From NCBI RefSeq assembly GCF_002776525.5, contig NC_045444.1:25149329-25213328 (forward strand): 64,000 nucleotides of DNA, written 5' to 3'. The DNA is from Piliocolobus tephrosceles. Its lineage: Eukaryota > Chordata > Mammalia > Primates > Cercopithecidae. The position numbers and the translations under genes are program-made. Under the pieces are notes generated by a model, which was not told where the DNA came from, did no database searches, and saw only the letters and a list, made by a program, of their open reading frames with translations. Positions 12,389-24,430 of the stretch are shown one piece after another (within the stretch, counting starts at the first letter, position 1; each line of letters opens with the position of its first letter).

Positions 12389-13064
12389 CCTAGAGATAAA
12401 TCCTGCTTGGTCGTGATGAATGTGATGAATGATCTTTTTAATATTTTGTAAAATTTGATTTGCTAGTTTTGGGGGGCTATTTTAGCATCAATATTCATCA
12501 GAGATATTGGCGTGTAGTTTTCTTTTTTTGATGTCTCTTTGTCTGGTTTTGGCAGCAGGGTGATCCTGGCTTTATAGAATGAGATTGGAAGTATTCCCTC
12601 CTACTCTATGTTTTGGAATAGTTTCAGTAGAATTGATATTAGTTCTTCTTTAGAGATTTGGTACAATTCAGCATTGACATCATCGTATCCTGGGCTTTTC
12701 TTTACTGGGAGACTTTTCATTATGGCTTTAATTTCATTACTTGTTATTGTTCTATTCTGGTTTTAGATTTCTTTGTGATTCAATCTTCAGAGGTTGTATG
12801 TGTCTAGGAATTTATAAACTTTTTCTAGATTTTTCCATTTATTGGCACATAGTTGTTCATAGATGCCACTAATGATCCTTTGAATCTCTGTGGTATCAAT
12901 TTTAATGTGTTGTTGTTTTTATCTCTGAATTTATTTATTTGGATTTTCTCTTAGTCTTCCTAAAGGTTTGTCAATTTCTCTTAACTTTTCAAGAAAACAA
13001 TTTTGTTTTATTGATTTTTTTGTATTGTTTCCTGCATTTCAGTTTCTTTTTTTTGTGTTCTGGT

Positions 13065-13066
<2 letters not shown>

Positions 13067-13105
<39 letters not shown>
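13067..13105. repeat. Pure T homopolymer, ~39 bp, inside LINE-1
   Basis: An uninterrupted run of about 39 T lies within the ORF2 part of the antisense L1. The L1 text expected here is partly missing and replaced by the T-run. It is unusually long and pure for an element of this age. Confidence 0.9.
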
Positions 13106-13108
<3 letters not shown>

Positions 13109-14705
13109 GTTTTGGGATTGGTTTGCTCTTGCATTTCTAGTTTTTTAAGATGCATTGTTAGATTGTTTATTTGAAATTTTTTCTCTTTTTTGACATAGGA
13201 ACATATAGCTAAAAACTTCCCTCTTACTACTGTTTTTGCTGATTCCATAGAATTTGGTATGTCATATTTCCATTATCACTTGTTTCAAGACATTTTTTCA
13301 TATCCTTCTTAATTTCTTCATTGACTCAGTGATCATTCAGGAGCATATTGTTTAATTTCTATTTATTTGTATAGTTTTCAAAATTCCTCTTGTAATTTAT
13401 TTCTAGTTTTATTCCATCACAGTCAGAGAAGAGGTTGGATATTCTTTCATTTTTTTGAAGGTTTCAGACTTGTTGTGTGATGTAACAAATAGTCTATCAT
13501 TGAGAATAATGCAAGTCCTGAGGAAAAGAATGTGATTCTGCAGTCATTGGATATAATATTCTGTATATATCTTTTAGCTCCATTTGGTCTATAGTACAGA
13601 TTAAGTCCAATGTTTCTTTGTTGATTTTCTTTCTAGAAGATATGCCCAAGGCTTAAAGTGGGGTGTTAAAGTCTCTATACTATTGTATAGGGACCTGTCT
13701 CTCTCTTTAGCTCTAAGAATATTTGCTGTATATATCTGGGTGTTCCAGTTTGGGGTGCATATATATTTACAACTTTTATATCTTCCTGCTGGATTGACAT
13801 TTATTATTATATAGTGACATTTTTGTCTCTTCCTAGAATTTTCGTCTTGAAATCTATTTTCTCTGTTACAAGAAATAGCTACTACTCTTCTTTTTTTTGC
13901 TTTCCACAGACATGCAATATCTTTTTTCATCCCTTTATTTTCTGTCTGTGTGTATCTTTATAGGTGAATGTGTTTCTTGTACGTAATAGATCAATGGTCT
14001 TTAAAAAAAAAAAATCATTTCAACTACTCTATATCTTTTGATAGGAGAGTTTAGTACATTTACCTTCAATGTTACTATTGATAAGTAAGGACCTACTCCT
14101 CCCATTTTGTTATTTGGTTTTGGTTGTTTTGTGGTCTTCCTTTTTTCCTTCCTGTCTTACTTTAGAAAAGGTGATTTTCTCTGGTGATATAATTTAGTTT
14201 CTTGCTTTTCATTTTTTCTGTATCCATTGTATTTTTCTTGGTTTGAGATCATCACGACACTTTCAAATACTATCTTATAACTCATTATTTTAAGCTGATG
14301 ACAAATTAACACTGTTTGCAGAAACAAAAGAAATCTAATGAAAACTATGCCTTAACTTTATCCTTCCACTTTAAACATTTCACTGTTTTTATTTATATCT
14401 TATTATACTGTCTTGAGAAGTTTTATTTATTAATTTTATTTAATCATTCTACTTAAGATAACAGTAGTTTGCATACCCCAGTTACATTGTTGTAAGATTT
14501 TGTGTTTTTCTGTGTACTTTCTATTACCGGCGAATTTTGTACCTTCAGGTGATTATTTATTACTCATTAATGTCCTGTTGTTTCTGACCTGACTGAAGTA
14601 CTCCCTTCAGAATTTCTTGCAAGACAGTTCTAGTGTTGATGTAATCCCTTAGCTTTTGTTTGTCCGAGAAAGTTTGTATTTCTCCTTCATGCTTAAAGAA
14701 TAGTT

Positions 14706-14900
14706 TCATAGGATACAATATCCTAGGGTAAATGTTATTTTTTTCACCTTCAGCACTTTAAATATGTTATGCCATTCTCTCTTGGCCTGTAAGGTTTCCA
14801 TTGAAATGCCTGCTGCCAGACGTATTGGAGCTGCATTGCATGTTATTTGTTTCTTTTCCCTTGCTGCTTTTCGATTCCCTTCCTCATCCCTGACCTTTGG
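14706..14900 (-). pseudogene. LINE-1 ORF1 C-terminal domain remnant
   Basis: The minus-strand frame contains 'KAAREKKQIT' and 'APIRLAAGISMETLQAKREW', matching the ORF1p C-terminal domain. This domain binds RNA together with the RRM in intact elements. It is separated from its N-terminal half (16042-16353) by the 0.9-kb insert. No intact product is possible. Confidence 0.9.
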
Positions 14901-14906
14901 AAGTTT

Positions 14907-15818
14907 CAAGTTGCTTTTCCACTTTTTGCTAAACAACACTGAAATGAGTGTGCTTATTACATGTATTTAGGAATAATTTTGCAAAGATTTCCCTGGGAAA
15001 ACGCATGGTAAAAGAATCACTACTATTAAAGATTGGCTATTTAGTCAAAAGTCTGTCCCAATGTATGGCACCAATTTTGACTTTTACCAATAGTGTAAGT
15101 GAATAGCTACTTCCCTACATCCTCACCAAGACTGGACATTATAAAGTTTTATATTTTTGCTAATATGGAAGATCATTTTATTTCTTAGCAGAATAAGGTT
15201 GAGCACTGTTTTATATGCTTATTGGGGACATATTTTTTTTTAAGAAAGTGTCATTTTATATCTATTGCTACACAAATGGCCGATGTTTTCCTTTGTTTTT
15301 AATTTTCATTTTTTTTTACAGTACCCATACATTTTTGGTTTTAACAAATGTCTAAAAATTTATTTATGTTGGAAATGTGTGTGTAAACTACTTCAGTTAT
15401 TTGGTTAATGTGTGGTGTTATTGAGGGAAATATCATAGATTTGATAACAGTATGTGGTAATTTATGTCACCCAGAAAAACTGGCTAGGGAATATACAACC
15501 ATTCCAGCCATTCTATATGCAGGTGAATTTTGGTTTCCCTATGGGCAATGATGTATGGAACTTATGATCAATATAGGCAGAGCAACAAACAGCACATAAA
15601 GGTGAATAAATAACATTAGCCTGATATTTATGCAATTTACTGTTTTTTTATTGATTTCAGCAAGATTATAAATAATATACTCAAATTTATTTGTGTATTT
15701 TAACCTGTATATTTTGTTTTCCTAATAGTAATTTTGATACATCAAAATGATATTTTTAATTGATTAATAAAAGAGGCAACATACAAAAAAAATTAAATAG
15801 AAATCAAAAATAAATAAA
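14907..15818 (+). other. ~0.9-kb non-L1 segment inserted in L1 ORF1, A-rich 3' end
   Basis: L1 ORF1 text stops near 14906 and resumes near 15819; about nine L1 bases are lost at the joint. The inserted segment ends on the plus strand with AATAAA at 15766-15771, then A-rich sequence from 15784. This is the layout of a retroposed transcript in sense orientation. The part at 14960-15240 loosely resembles an ancient LINE 3' end in antisense. No coding frame is seen and no convincing target-site duplication was found. Confidence 0.5.
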
Positions 15819-16041
15819 TAAATATCTTGAGGTAGTCTTCCTTGGGTTAAACCTATTTGCTGTTCTACAAGTCTTGTATCTGGATATCAGTATTTTTCTC
15901 TAGGTTTAGTAATTTCTCTATTTTTATCCCTTTGAGTAAACTTTCAACCCCTATCTCTTCCTCTATTTCCTCTTCAAGGCCAGTCACCCCTATATTTGCC
16001 CTTTGTTGCTAATTTTAAATCTTGTAGACATGCTTCATTAT

Positions 16042-16353
16042 TTAAATGCTTTTTTTCTCCTCTGTGTATTTCAAATAGCCTGTCTTCAAGCTCACTAATT
16101 CTTCTGCTGTATTAATTCTGTTATTAAAAGACTCTGATGCATTCTTCAGTATACCAATTGCATTTTTCAGCTCCAGAATTTCTGCTTGATTCTTTTTAAT
16201 TATTTCAATCTCTTTGTTAAGTTTGTCGGGTAGAATTCTGAATTCCTTCTTTGTGTTCTCTTGAATTTCTTTGAGTTTCCTTAATACAGCTATTTTGAAT
16301 TTTCTATCTGAAAGGTCATATAACTGTTTATCCAGGAATAGTCCCTGGGCCAT
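16042..16353 (-). pseudogene. LINE-1 ORF1 N-terminal coiled-coil remnant
   Basis: A 103-residue minus-strand frame is rich in K, E, L and N with heptad-like spacing, including 'IIKKNQAEILELKNAIG' and 'ASESFNNRINTAEE'. This is typical of the ORF1p coiled coil of L1PB/L1MA-age elements. It belongs to the L1 at 9918-18472. The rest of ORF1 lies across the insert and is frameshifted. Confidence 0.85.
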
Positions 16354-16693
16354 ATTTTGTTCATTTGGTGATGTTATGTTTTCCTGATTGTCTTGATACT
16401 TGTAGATGTTCTTAGATGTCTGGGCATTGAAGAGTTAAGTACTTATTATAGTCTTCTAAGTCTGGGCTTGTTTGTTCGTGTCCTCCTTGAAAAGACTTTC
16501 CAGATATTTGAAAGGACTTGGGTGTTGTGATCTACATTGTATCTGCTTTAGCAGGCATCCCAAGCCCAGTACTGCTGTGGTTTTTGAAGACTTGTAGAGA
16601 TAGGACCTTGATGGTCTTTGACAAGAATCAGGAGAATTCTCTGGATTACCAGACAGAGACTCTGGTTCTCTTCCCTTACTTTCTCCAAAACAG

Positions 16694-16730
<37 letters not shown>
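16694..16730. repeat. (CT)n microsatellite in L1 5' UTR
   Basis: About 18 CT units lie in the 5' UTR of the antisense L1, expanded from a shorter CT tract typical of this position. Confidence 0.9.
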
Positions 16731-16733
<3 letters not shown>

Positions 16734-18472
16734 CTAAGCCACCTGAAGCTGGGAGTTTAGTGACATGAGCACCCCTGTGGTGACACCACTATGAATGTGC
16801 TGAATCAAACCTGAAGACAGCACAGCACTGGATCTCACCCAAGGCCTGCTGTAACCACTCCCCGGCTATTGCCTATGTTCGCTCAAGGCCTGTGGTGCTC
16901 TGCAGTCAGACAGCGGCAAAGCCAGCCAGGCCTGTGTCCTTCCCTTCAGGGTGCAAGTACCCCCATGCTCTAGGCGAGTGTAATGGTGTTGTTTAGGTGC
17001 CAGGTACTAGAGTCAAAAATCTTAGAACTCTACCTGGTGTTCTATTTACTGCGGCTCAGCTGGCAGTAAAATCCCCAGACACAATACTTCCCACTCTTCC
17101 CCTTCCTTTCCAAAGGTGGAGGAGACTCACCCCATGGCCACTGCCACCACGATTCCATGAGGAGTACTTCCAGACTACCACCGATGTTCTCTTAAGACCC
17201 AAGGACACTTCCATCAGCTTGTTGAATCCTGCCTGACCTAGGACTCATCCATCAGGGAACGTGAGCACCCTTTGGCCTAGGGAAGCTCCAGAGATGCAAT
17301 CCAAGAATCAAGTCCTGGGATTTGGGACCCCAGTAGTCCACTTGCTGCTCTACACCCCTGTGGCTGAGCCGGTACCTAAGATGCAAGACAAAGTTCTCTT
17401 TACTTTGCCATTCACTTTTCTCAAGAGGGGTCTCTCCCCAAAGCCAACAAAGCTGATAATGTGCTGAGTCTTACCTGAAGCCAGCAAGTCTCAGGGTGTC
17501 ACCCAAGGCTCTCAGCCTAGTACCTGGGTATTGTTGCTGGTCACTCAGGGCCCAAGTGCTCTTCAGTTAACAAGTGATGAATGCTGCCAGGACTGAATCC
17601 TTCCCTTCAAGGTGGTAGTTTTCCTTCTGACCCAAGTGTCTAGAAATGTCTCTTCTGGCCCAGAGTCCAAAAATGTCTGGTAGCTAGGACCTAGAAAGGG
17701 GGCCTCTTGACTCTGACCCATGCCCTATCCTGCTTTGTCTGAGTTAGTATCAATGATGCAAGACAAATACCTCCCCACTTTCTCTCTCCTCTCCTGAAGA
17801 AGAGAAAAGGGATTCTCTTTTGGATCCACAAGCTGTGCAATCTGGGTTTTAGGTAAGGCTGATTCTAGCACTTCCTTACCCACCGCAACTGATGTCTCAG
17901 TATGTCAACTGCCCTCTAGTCCAGTGACTTGGGGCTCTGTTCAGCACTAGGACTCTCCTAGGAGTTGCATCCTTGTGGGCTAGACTGCATTTCAATTTTA
18001 TTTAGAGTCCTAGAGAACTTCAGTCCATGGTGACAAGACTTGTGGGAACTCAAATTATGAGTGCTGGGATTGGCAATTCCCCTCTGACATGGACTGGTTT
18101 AAACGCTCCCTCCATGGGTGGGTGTCAGCTGAATTTGGTCCAACTTTTCTTTCTGCTATAACCCAGCAACTCTGAGTTCAATGCCTCACAATTACTGTGC
18201 TCTCCTCCCAACAGTATACAGAAACTCTCTCAGCATCACCCTGCTGCTGCTGCTGGGGGAGGGGGAGGGGTGGTGTCAACCATTCAAGAGGTTTTTTTGT
18301 CACCTCCTCAGTGCCTCTTTCAGGGATAATAAGTTAAAACCAGATATTGTGAGTACTCACTTCATTACTGGTTCCTACGAAAGTCCTTTTTGTGTATGTG
18401 CAGATAGTTGTTAAATTGGTGTTCTTGCTGCAGAGACAATCAGTGGGACCTTCTATTCTGGTATCCTTTCCG

Positions 18473-20328
18473 CTGATCTTTTAAATCTCTATAGTTTTGC
18501 CTTTTCCAGGATGTTAGCTAGTTGAAATCACATGGTGTGTTGCATTTTCAAAGCTTTTTTCACTAAGGAATATGCATTTAAGTTTTCTTCATGTCTTTTT
18601 TGGCTAAATCATGCATTTTCTTTTATCACTGAATAGTATTCCGTTGTATGGTTATATCACGGTTTGTTTATTAATTCACCTTTTGAAGAACATTTTGGTT
18701 GCTTCCAGTTTTTGGCAACCATAAACAAAGCTCCTAAGACATTCATGTGCAGGGTTTTGTGTAAACAAATGTTTTCAACAAATTTTTGTCAATATTTAGC
18801 ACAATTGCTGGATGATGTGGTAAGATTATGTATAGTGTTATAAGAAACTCTGAAACAGCCACACAAAGTAGCCATTCCAGATTTTATTCCCAAAAACAGT
18901 GAATGAGAGTTCTTGTTACTCTCCATCATTGCCCGAATTTGATTTCATCAGTATTTTGAATTTTAGCTATTTTGATTATGTGTGTGTGTGTGTATAAATA
19001 TATATATATACACACACACAATCACCAAACTCAAAGTTACATAGATTTTCTTCTATGCTATTGACTAAAATTTTAGATATTTTTAATTTACATTTAGGTT
19101 TATGATCTGAGTTAAATTTTATTGAAGAATATAAGATCTGTTACCAGATGCAATTTTGTTGCAAGTAAATATCCAGGTGTCGCAGCACTATTTGTTGAAA
19201 TGACCATATTTTTGCCATTGAATTGCCTTCACTTATGTGACAAAGATCAATCTACTCTGTTTGTATGGGTTCATTTCTGGGTTCTCTATTTTGTTTCATT
19301 ATTTGTATTTTTCTGTTTTTGTCAGTGCCAGACTATCATCTTAATTACTGTAGTTTTTTAGTAACCCTCAAAGACCCATAGTGTTAGTACTCTGACTTTT
19401 TTCTTCAATATCATTTTGGCTCTTCTGGTGTTTTGCTTTGTTGCATGAATTTTAGAATCAGTTTTTCAGTATCTGTACAATAACTTGGAAGTTTGAGTGA
19501 GATTGCATGCGTATACAAATCAAGTTTGGAAGAACAGAGACAAAATTGAGTCTTCCTTCTGTGAACACAGAATATGTCTCCATTTATTTAGTTTTTCTTT
19601 TATAGCTTTCCTCAGCATTTTATAATGTTCCTCATATGGATCTTGTACAAATTTGTTAGTTTATATCAATGTTTTTCATTTTGTTGGGGATGCTAATGTA
19701 AATAAAAATTTGGTTGTAACTTCAGATTTCATCTATTACTGGTATATAGAAAATAAATAGACTTTTGTATATTGACCTGGTATCCTGCAACCTTTTTATA
19801 ATTGCTCGACAGTTCCAAGAGTTTTTTGGTATGTCACTTCTGTCAGATTTTCTATCATTTTGTCATTTATGAACAAAGACAGTTTTATTTCTGTCTTCAA
19901 AATCTGTATACATTTTTTCTTTAGTTAGCTCATTGCGTTAGCTACAATTTCCAATATGATGTTAAACAGGAGTGGTGAGAATATAGAAAAAAAAACTAGT
20001 TTCTCATCCCTAAGGATGATGCTAGCTGTATTTTTTTGGTATGTGTCCTTTATCAAATTGAAGACGTTCCCCTCTATGCCTAGTATAATAAGAGTTTTTA
20101 CTATAAATTGATGATGAATTCTGTGGATTTTTTTCTACATCTAATGATATGATTGTATAATTTTCTTTTATAAACTGTTGATATGATAGCTTAACATTAA
20201 TTGATTTTTAAACATTGAACCAGTGTTTTATATCAGAAGTAAATCCCATTCAATTATGGTATAAAATTATTTTCATATATTGTTGGATTTGGATTCAATA
20301 TTCTAATACTTTGTTGAGGATTATAATA
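18473..20328 (-). mobile_element. Ancient LINE-1 (L1M), antisense (part 2)
   Basis: It continues the L1M begun at 9545-9917: 3' UTR text, then ORF2 C-terminal and reverse-transcriptase text in reverse order. Examples are 'ggttgcttccagtttttggcaa', a 'tatcctgcaacc' block near 19780 and a 'gttaaacaggagtggtgaga' block near 19960. A (TG)n(TA)n(CA)n microsatellite sits at about 18979-19020. It is interrupted at 20328 by an LTR and resumes at 21019. Confidence 0.85.
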
Positions 20329-21018
20329 TGGACAGGAGGTAGGGAAATACTGGGTAGAAGAGGGTGGTTCCCCAGCAAAAGCCCCACCTTCAAGCCTAGA
20401 AACCCATGGTCCTAAATGGGAACAGACATTCCTGCTTTTTTGCCCAAATGTTGCCTTGTCCAAGACCACTCTGGCCCACCATGCCCTCATCCTGTACCCA
20501 TAAAAACTCCAAACCCCAGGCTCCAGAGCAGAAGAGTGGCAGAGTGGCAGAGCAGCAGAGCAGTGCAGCAGAGAAGGAGAGAAGAGAAGGAGCGTCTGAA
20601 AGTTGAGAGGAGTTTGGCTTGGGACGTCAGAGAGGAGATCAGCCACTGGATGGCCCAACTCCAGGGAAATATAATCTTCCCACTCCATCCCCTTTCCAGC
20701 ACCCCACCCATCCTGCTTAGATCCACCTCTATCACTTAATAAAATCCCTTCATTCACCATTCTTCAAGTTTGTATGATCCAGTTATCCCTGGACACCAGC
20801 GAAGACCCAAGTGCAAAGAGGGCAGGATGTAAAAGGCTGTTACCCTGATTCTCCACTGAGCTTAACACTTAGCCATCTTTGGACAACAACTGCTGAAAGA
20901 GCATTAATTGTAACACACCCCTCACGTAAGGGGTTTGAGCTCGGGGTAGCCAGCTGGGCAAACAAGCCATCCCCCTGTCACAAGTCCCACAAAGGGGTCA
21001 TGGAACTCTCCTGTCTCA
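20329..21018 (+). mobile_element. Solo LTR of a class I (ERV1) endogenous retrovirus
   Basis: About 690 bp, GC-richer than its surroundings, interrupt L1M text that is continuous across it. It starts TGG and ends CTCA, with near-matching 4-bp flanks AATA and ATTA. It has a polyadenylation signal AATAAA near 20739 and an ERV1-like 3' (R/U5) portion ending in a 'cctcacgtaaggggt' block. There is no internal region, so this is a solo LTR left by LTR-LTR recombination. Open frames on both strands within it are not viral genes. The subfamily could not be assigned by eye. Confidence 0.7.
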
Positions 21019-21465
21019 ATTAGTGCATTCAAATTTATGAGAGATATTGACCTTTATGGTATGTCTTTCTTTTCTTTTGATATTAAGGCAGTGCTGGCCT
21101 CATAGAATGAATTAGAAAGTGTTCCTTCTGTCTATATTTTTGCAAGAGATTGTGGAGAGTTAATATACTATTTTGCTTAAATGCTTTGTAGAATTCATAG
21201 TGAAGCCATCTGGACATGGTGTTTCTGTTTTGGAGAATTATTATCTATGCAGTTACTCTAATAGATATAGTCCTATTTGGATTATCTATTTCTCTTCATG
21301 TAAGTTTTGATAGATTGTGTTCTTCATGAAATTGGTTCATTTCATCTAAGTTGTCAGATTTGTGGGCCTAGAGTCTTTCACAATATTAATTTATTTTCCT
21401 TTTGCCCACAGGATCAGTAGTGATGTCTCCATTTTCATTTCTGAGAATGGTAATTTGTGTCACTT
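21019..21465 (-). mobile_element. Ancient LINE-1 (L1M), antisense (part 3), 5'-truncated
   Basis: It resumes the L1M reverse-transcriptase text ('tatgagagatattgacc', 'ctggcctcatagaatgaatta', 'gaattcatagtgaagccatc') after the LTR. Its 5' truncation point is near 21465, next to a T-run at 21466-21480. Confidence 0.85.
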
Positions 21466-23582
21466 ATTTTTTTTTTTTTTTGCTTAAATGCTCATTTTCC
21501 CTTCTGACATTTTTGTTTTCTTACATACATACACACACATGTGCACACACACATACTTTCTATTCCCGAGAGAGAGAGAGGTATAGAAATGAATATTGTG
21601 ACAGACTGTTAGTTCTTCTGCTTTTTTTGGCAAACAATGTGAATAATATATAAAAAGGAAGCTCACTTACTTCACTGTTATCAAACCCAGGCGTGTACCA
21701 TGTAACAATCAGGAGAATAGTAACTACCAGCCTTTTGATGGCCTCCTGTATACCCAAAGCAATAAATGGAAAGTAATTTGCTTTTTCATAAATTTCTAAA
21801 ACTCCCCAAGATGGAACTTCACTGTATTTTTCAGGGAAATAAATTAAATTAGTCTACAGAAGGTACAAAAAATACGAAAAAGTGTGAGGCCAGATTTGGA
21901 ATCTATGTCTTTCAGACTTCAAAACCTATCCTCTGTCAATTCTTCTTTGTTGCTTGTGATAATTCAACTTCCATTGACCTGAGTTCTGAGTTCCAAGAAA
22001 AAATGTCTAACTAGTATAATTCATGTTTTTTAGCACAAGATAAAATAAATAACACTTTTGTAGATACTGGAACTTAGCTACTTCTTAGCACATGAAGTTA
22101 TTTTAATGTTGTTGCCTATTTCTAACGTTAGAGTTCTGGTGAAAGAAAAAAAAAAAGTAAGTTGTGAAATTATTTTCAAAGCCTATTTGAAAGTATAAAT
22201 TGTTATTATAAAAGTGGCATATGGTATGAATAAATCAATGAACAAATGTGATTGATAAACTGTATTGATTATATGTCCAGAATTCTGCACTACTTATATG
22301 TGATGTTATATCATTAGTGAAGCCAGTGGTTATAAATCAGTCACAGGGAGGGAGACAGGTGCCTTAAGGTCACTGTCTTTACTGATGCATTTTTATTGTC
22401 ACTATTTGTTATTGACAGTTTCAATATTAGAAACTATTAGATATATCCCCTTCAATGACTTCTAGAAGCAAATATTTTCCAGGTGATTTTGAAATGCCCT
22501 TTGAACAAAAGCTTCTTAAATAAATGTAAATAGGCTGATTAAGGGCACAGAAAATATGTTTAACACAAAGAATATGGATTCAAAAAAAAGCTTTCTGAAA
22601 ATAAAATGATTATGATTAATTGCATACATATACAGACCTTCTATGAATCTTTGCATAAGTTCTTTATATTATATTTAATCTTATTAATTTCCTTTGTATA
22701 GGTATATGAGAAATGGTAGGCTTGGTAGCCTTGATAGTAGACTAGGGTCTAGTGTAAGATAATATCATACACAGAATACTTTATTCAAAGTCATTCTTCA
22801 TCACCATACTTGTCAAGAGCATGCCCAAGAGGTTAACAGAATTTACAATACATGCCAGGAGCAAGGTAAAGAGATCCGGAAAGAAAAGAAAGAGAATAAA
22901 TGGGAAGAAAGAAATGATAAACAAACAAACAAACAAGAAAACAACTTTAAAAGCTGCAGCTCTTTCTTTGGGGAGTAGAGTCGAATCTCCCATCTGATTT
23001 TTATTAGGTTTCCTTGTTTGAAATAGGAAGGAGATGAGTGGGAGGGGTGTGGGAGGATACATGAGCAAAGCATGAGTAAATTGTTAGGGGAGAGAAACAT
23101 TTCTTGAATAAGATGTTATAGATGGCTACACCATTTATTTAGGGTATAGAGTATTTCTTTATTTGAATTTTCAGCCTGGATAAAATGTTTGTAATTTCTA
23201 CACTGTCAGAGGAAAAGTCCCCATAGCATTTGTAACTCCCAATTTACATAGTTGATTTTACATGTTTTCAACAGTCTGTCAAGCTTCTGACAGCTGTAAC
23301 ATTTCTCCTCTGGAACACTGGAAAGACAGTGTGTTGGAATATTGTGTTGGTAAATTAGCGAGCCATATTAGAATTCTGAGAGGAATGAGAGCAAATTTCT
23401 TTGCAGCTGCACATATGTGGCTGGTGGTTAAGGGCATGACTCACAGATTTAGGATCTCTGGAAACAAATGCTTCAGTCTCAGGTAAGTCTAAGCCAGTCT
23501 TACCTAGAAAGCACTTAAAAATTTGATTCCTGGAAGTCACCTTAGATTAGTAAAATCAGAATCTCTCAGAGACCTGGGCATT
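21466..23582. other. Unassigned sequence with short tandem repeats
   Basis: No gene or repeat family was recognised. It holds a T-run (21466-21480), CA/GA-rich low-complexity patches near 21521-21580 and a small (AAAC)n at about 22917-22935. Confidence 0.4.
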
Positions 23583-23588
23583 CACACA

Positions 23589-23642
<54 letters not shown>
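23583..23642. repeat. (CA)n microsatellite
   Basis: About 29 CA units with one TA interruption near 23595, likely polymorphic in length. Confidence 0.97.
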
Positions 23643-23645
<3 letters not shown>

Positions 23646-23794
23646 ATATTTTATTTTAATATGTAGACAAGGTTTAGGGCAATTTTTCTAAGATGTTAAC
23701 AAGGGAAAATAAGCTGATGGAGACTTGGAGCTGGATCAAAAACCATCAAATATTGGTGGAGATCCATCTACTAACTGGTACTGTCAGAACTCTT

Positions 23795-23974
23795 TATTTA
23801 TTTATTTTTATTTTTAAATTTTTGTAGAGATAGGGTTTCACTTTATCGCCCAAGCTGGAGTTCAGTGGCACAATCATGGCTCATTACAGCCTTGAGATCC
23901 TGGGCTCAAGCTATCCTCCCACCACAGCCTCCCAAAGTGCTGGGATTATAGGCGTGAACCACCACAACTGGCTA
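23795..23974 (-). mobile_element. Alu-type monomer (FLAM/FRAM-like), antisense
   Basis: About 180 bp holding a single Alu-like arm in antisense: a T-rich (TTTA) tail, then reversed 'cactccagcttggg', 'gagcccagg' and 'cccagcactttgggagg' text. It is flanked by the perfect 11-bp direct repeat TCAGAACTCTT at 23784-23794 and 23975-23985. This proves it inserted as a unit by LINE-type target-primed integration. Confidence 0.85.
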
Positions 23975-24149
23975 TCAGAACTCTTAACAGGACTACACAT
24001 GTGGATTCTGAAATGCATCAGAATTTGAATTTGGAGCTACCGGGAATCTCCAAAGAAAAAAGGAATTGGACATTCAAACGGGTTTCCAGGGTAGGTCTAA
24101 TTGGCATGTCCAGCACTGCCCCATCTTCATAACAGCAGCCCACTAACTA

Positions 24150-24430
24150 CTGCCTGAAGGACCAATCTGTCCCATTACCTGTTTTTGCTTGACCCATGAG
24201 CCAAGAATGGTACTTAACATCTTTAAGTGTTTTAAAAATATCGAAAGAAGAATAATATTTTGTGACACAGGAAAATTCAAATTTCCATAAATAAAATTTT
24301 ATTGGATCACAGGCTCATTTGTTTGCATATTGTCTATGGTGTTGTTTTACCCATTGCAACACAGATTTGAGTAGCTGCCACAGAGACTATATGGCTTACA
24401 AAGCCTAAAATATTTACTATTTAGCCCTTA
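24150..24430 (+). mobile_element. hAT-type non-autonomous DNA transposon, part 1
   Basis: The text ('taaataaaattttattggat', 'catattgtctatgg', 'tgagtagctgccacagagac', 'aaaatatttactatttagccct') belongs to a common primate DNA-transposon family. Its termini resemble CAGGGGTCGGCAAACT. A reverse-orientation relative lies at 50464-50672. It is interrupted after 'agccctt' and ends at 24841-24872 ('agccctttat', 'aaagtttgcccaggtct'). I did not assign a subfamily name. Confidence 0.7.

Larger units (their letters stand above)
9918..18472 (-). mobile_element. Full-length L1PB/L1MA-type LINE-1, antisense, non-functional
   Basis: Read on the minus strand from 18472 leftwards, the order is a long GC-richer 5' UTR (about 16400-18472), then ORF1 N-terminal sequence (16042-16353, coiled-coil type). 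ORF1 C-terminal sequence follows (14706-14900), then endonuclease-, reverse-transcriptase- and C-terminal ORF2 sequence (about 14500 to 10500) and the 3' UTR to 9918. It is flanked by CTGATCTTT at 9909-9917 and 18473-18481, a 9-bp target-site duplication. Frames are broken throughout. ORF1 is interrupted by foreign sequence at about 14907-15818. Confidence 0.9.

Noticed and set aside
20254..20760. 168-codon minus-strand frame and overlapping plus-strand frames
   Set aside because: They lie across the solo LTR and adjacent L1M, overlap each other on both strands and have no motif of a viral or host protein. GC-richer LTR sequence gives long chance frames.
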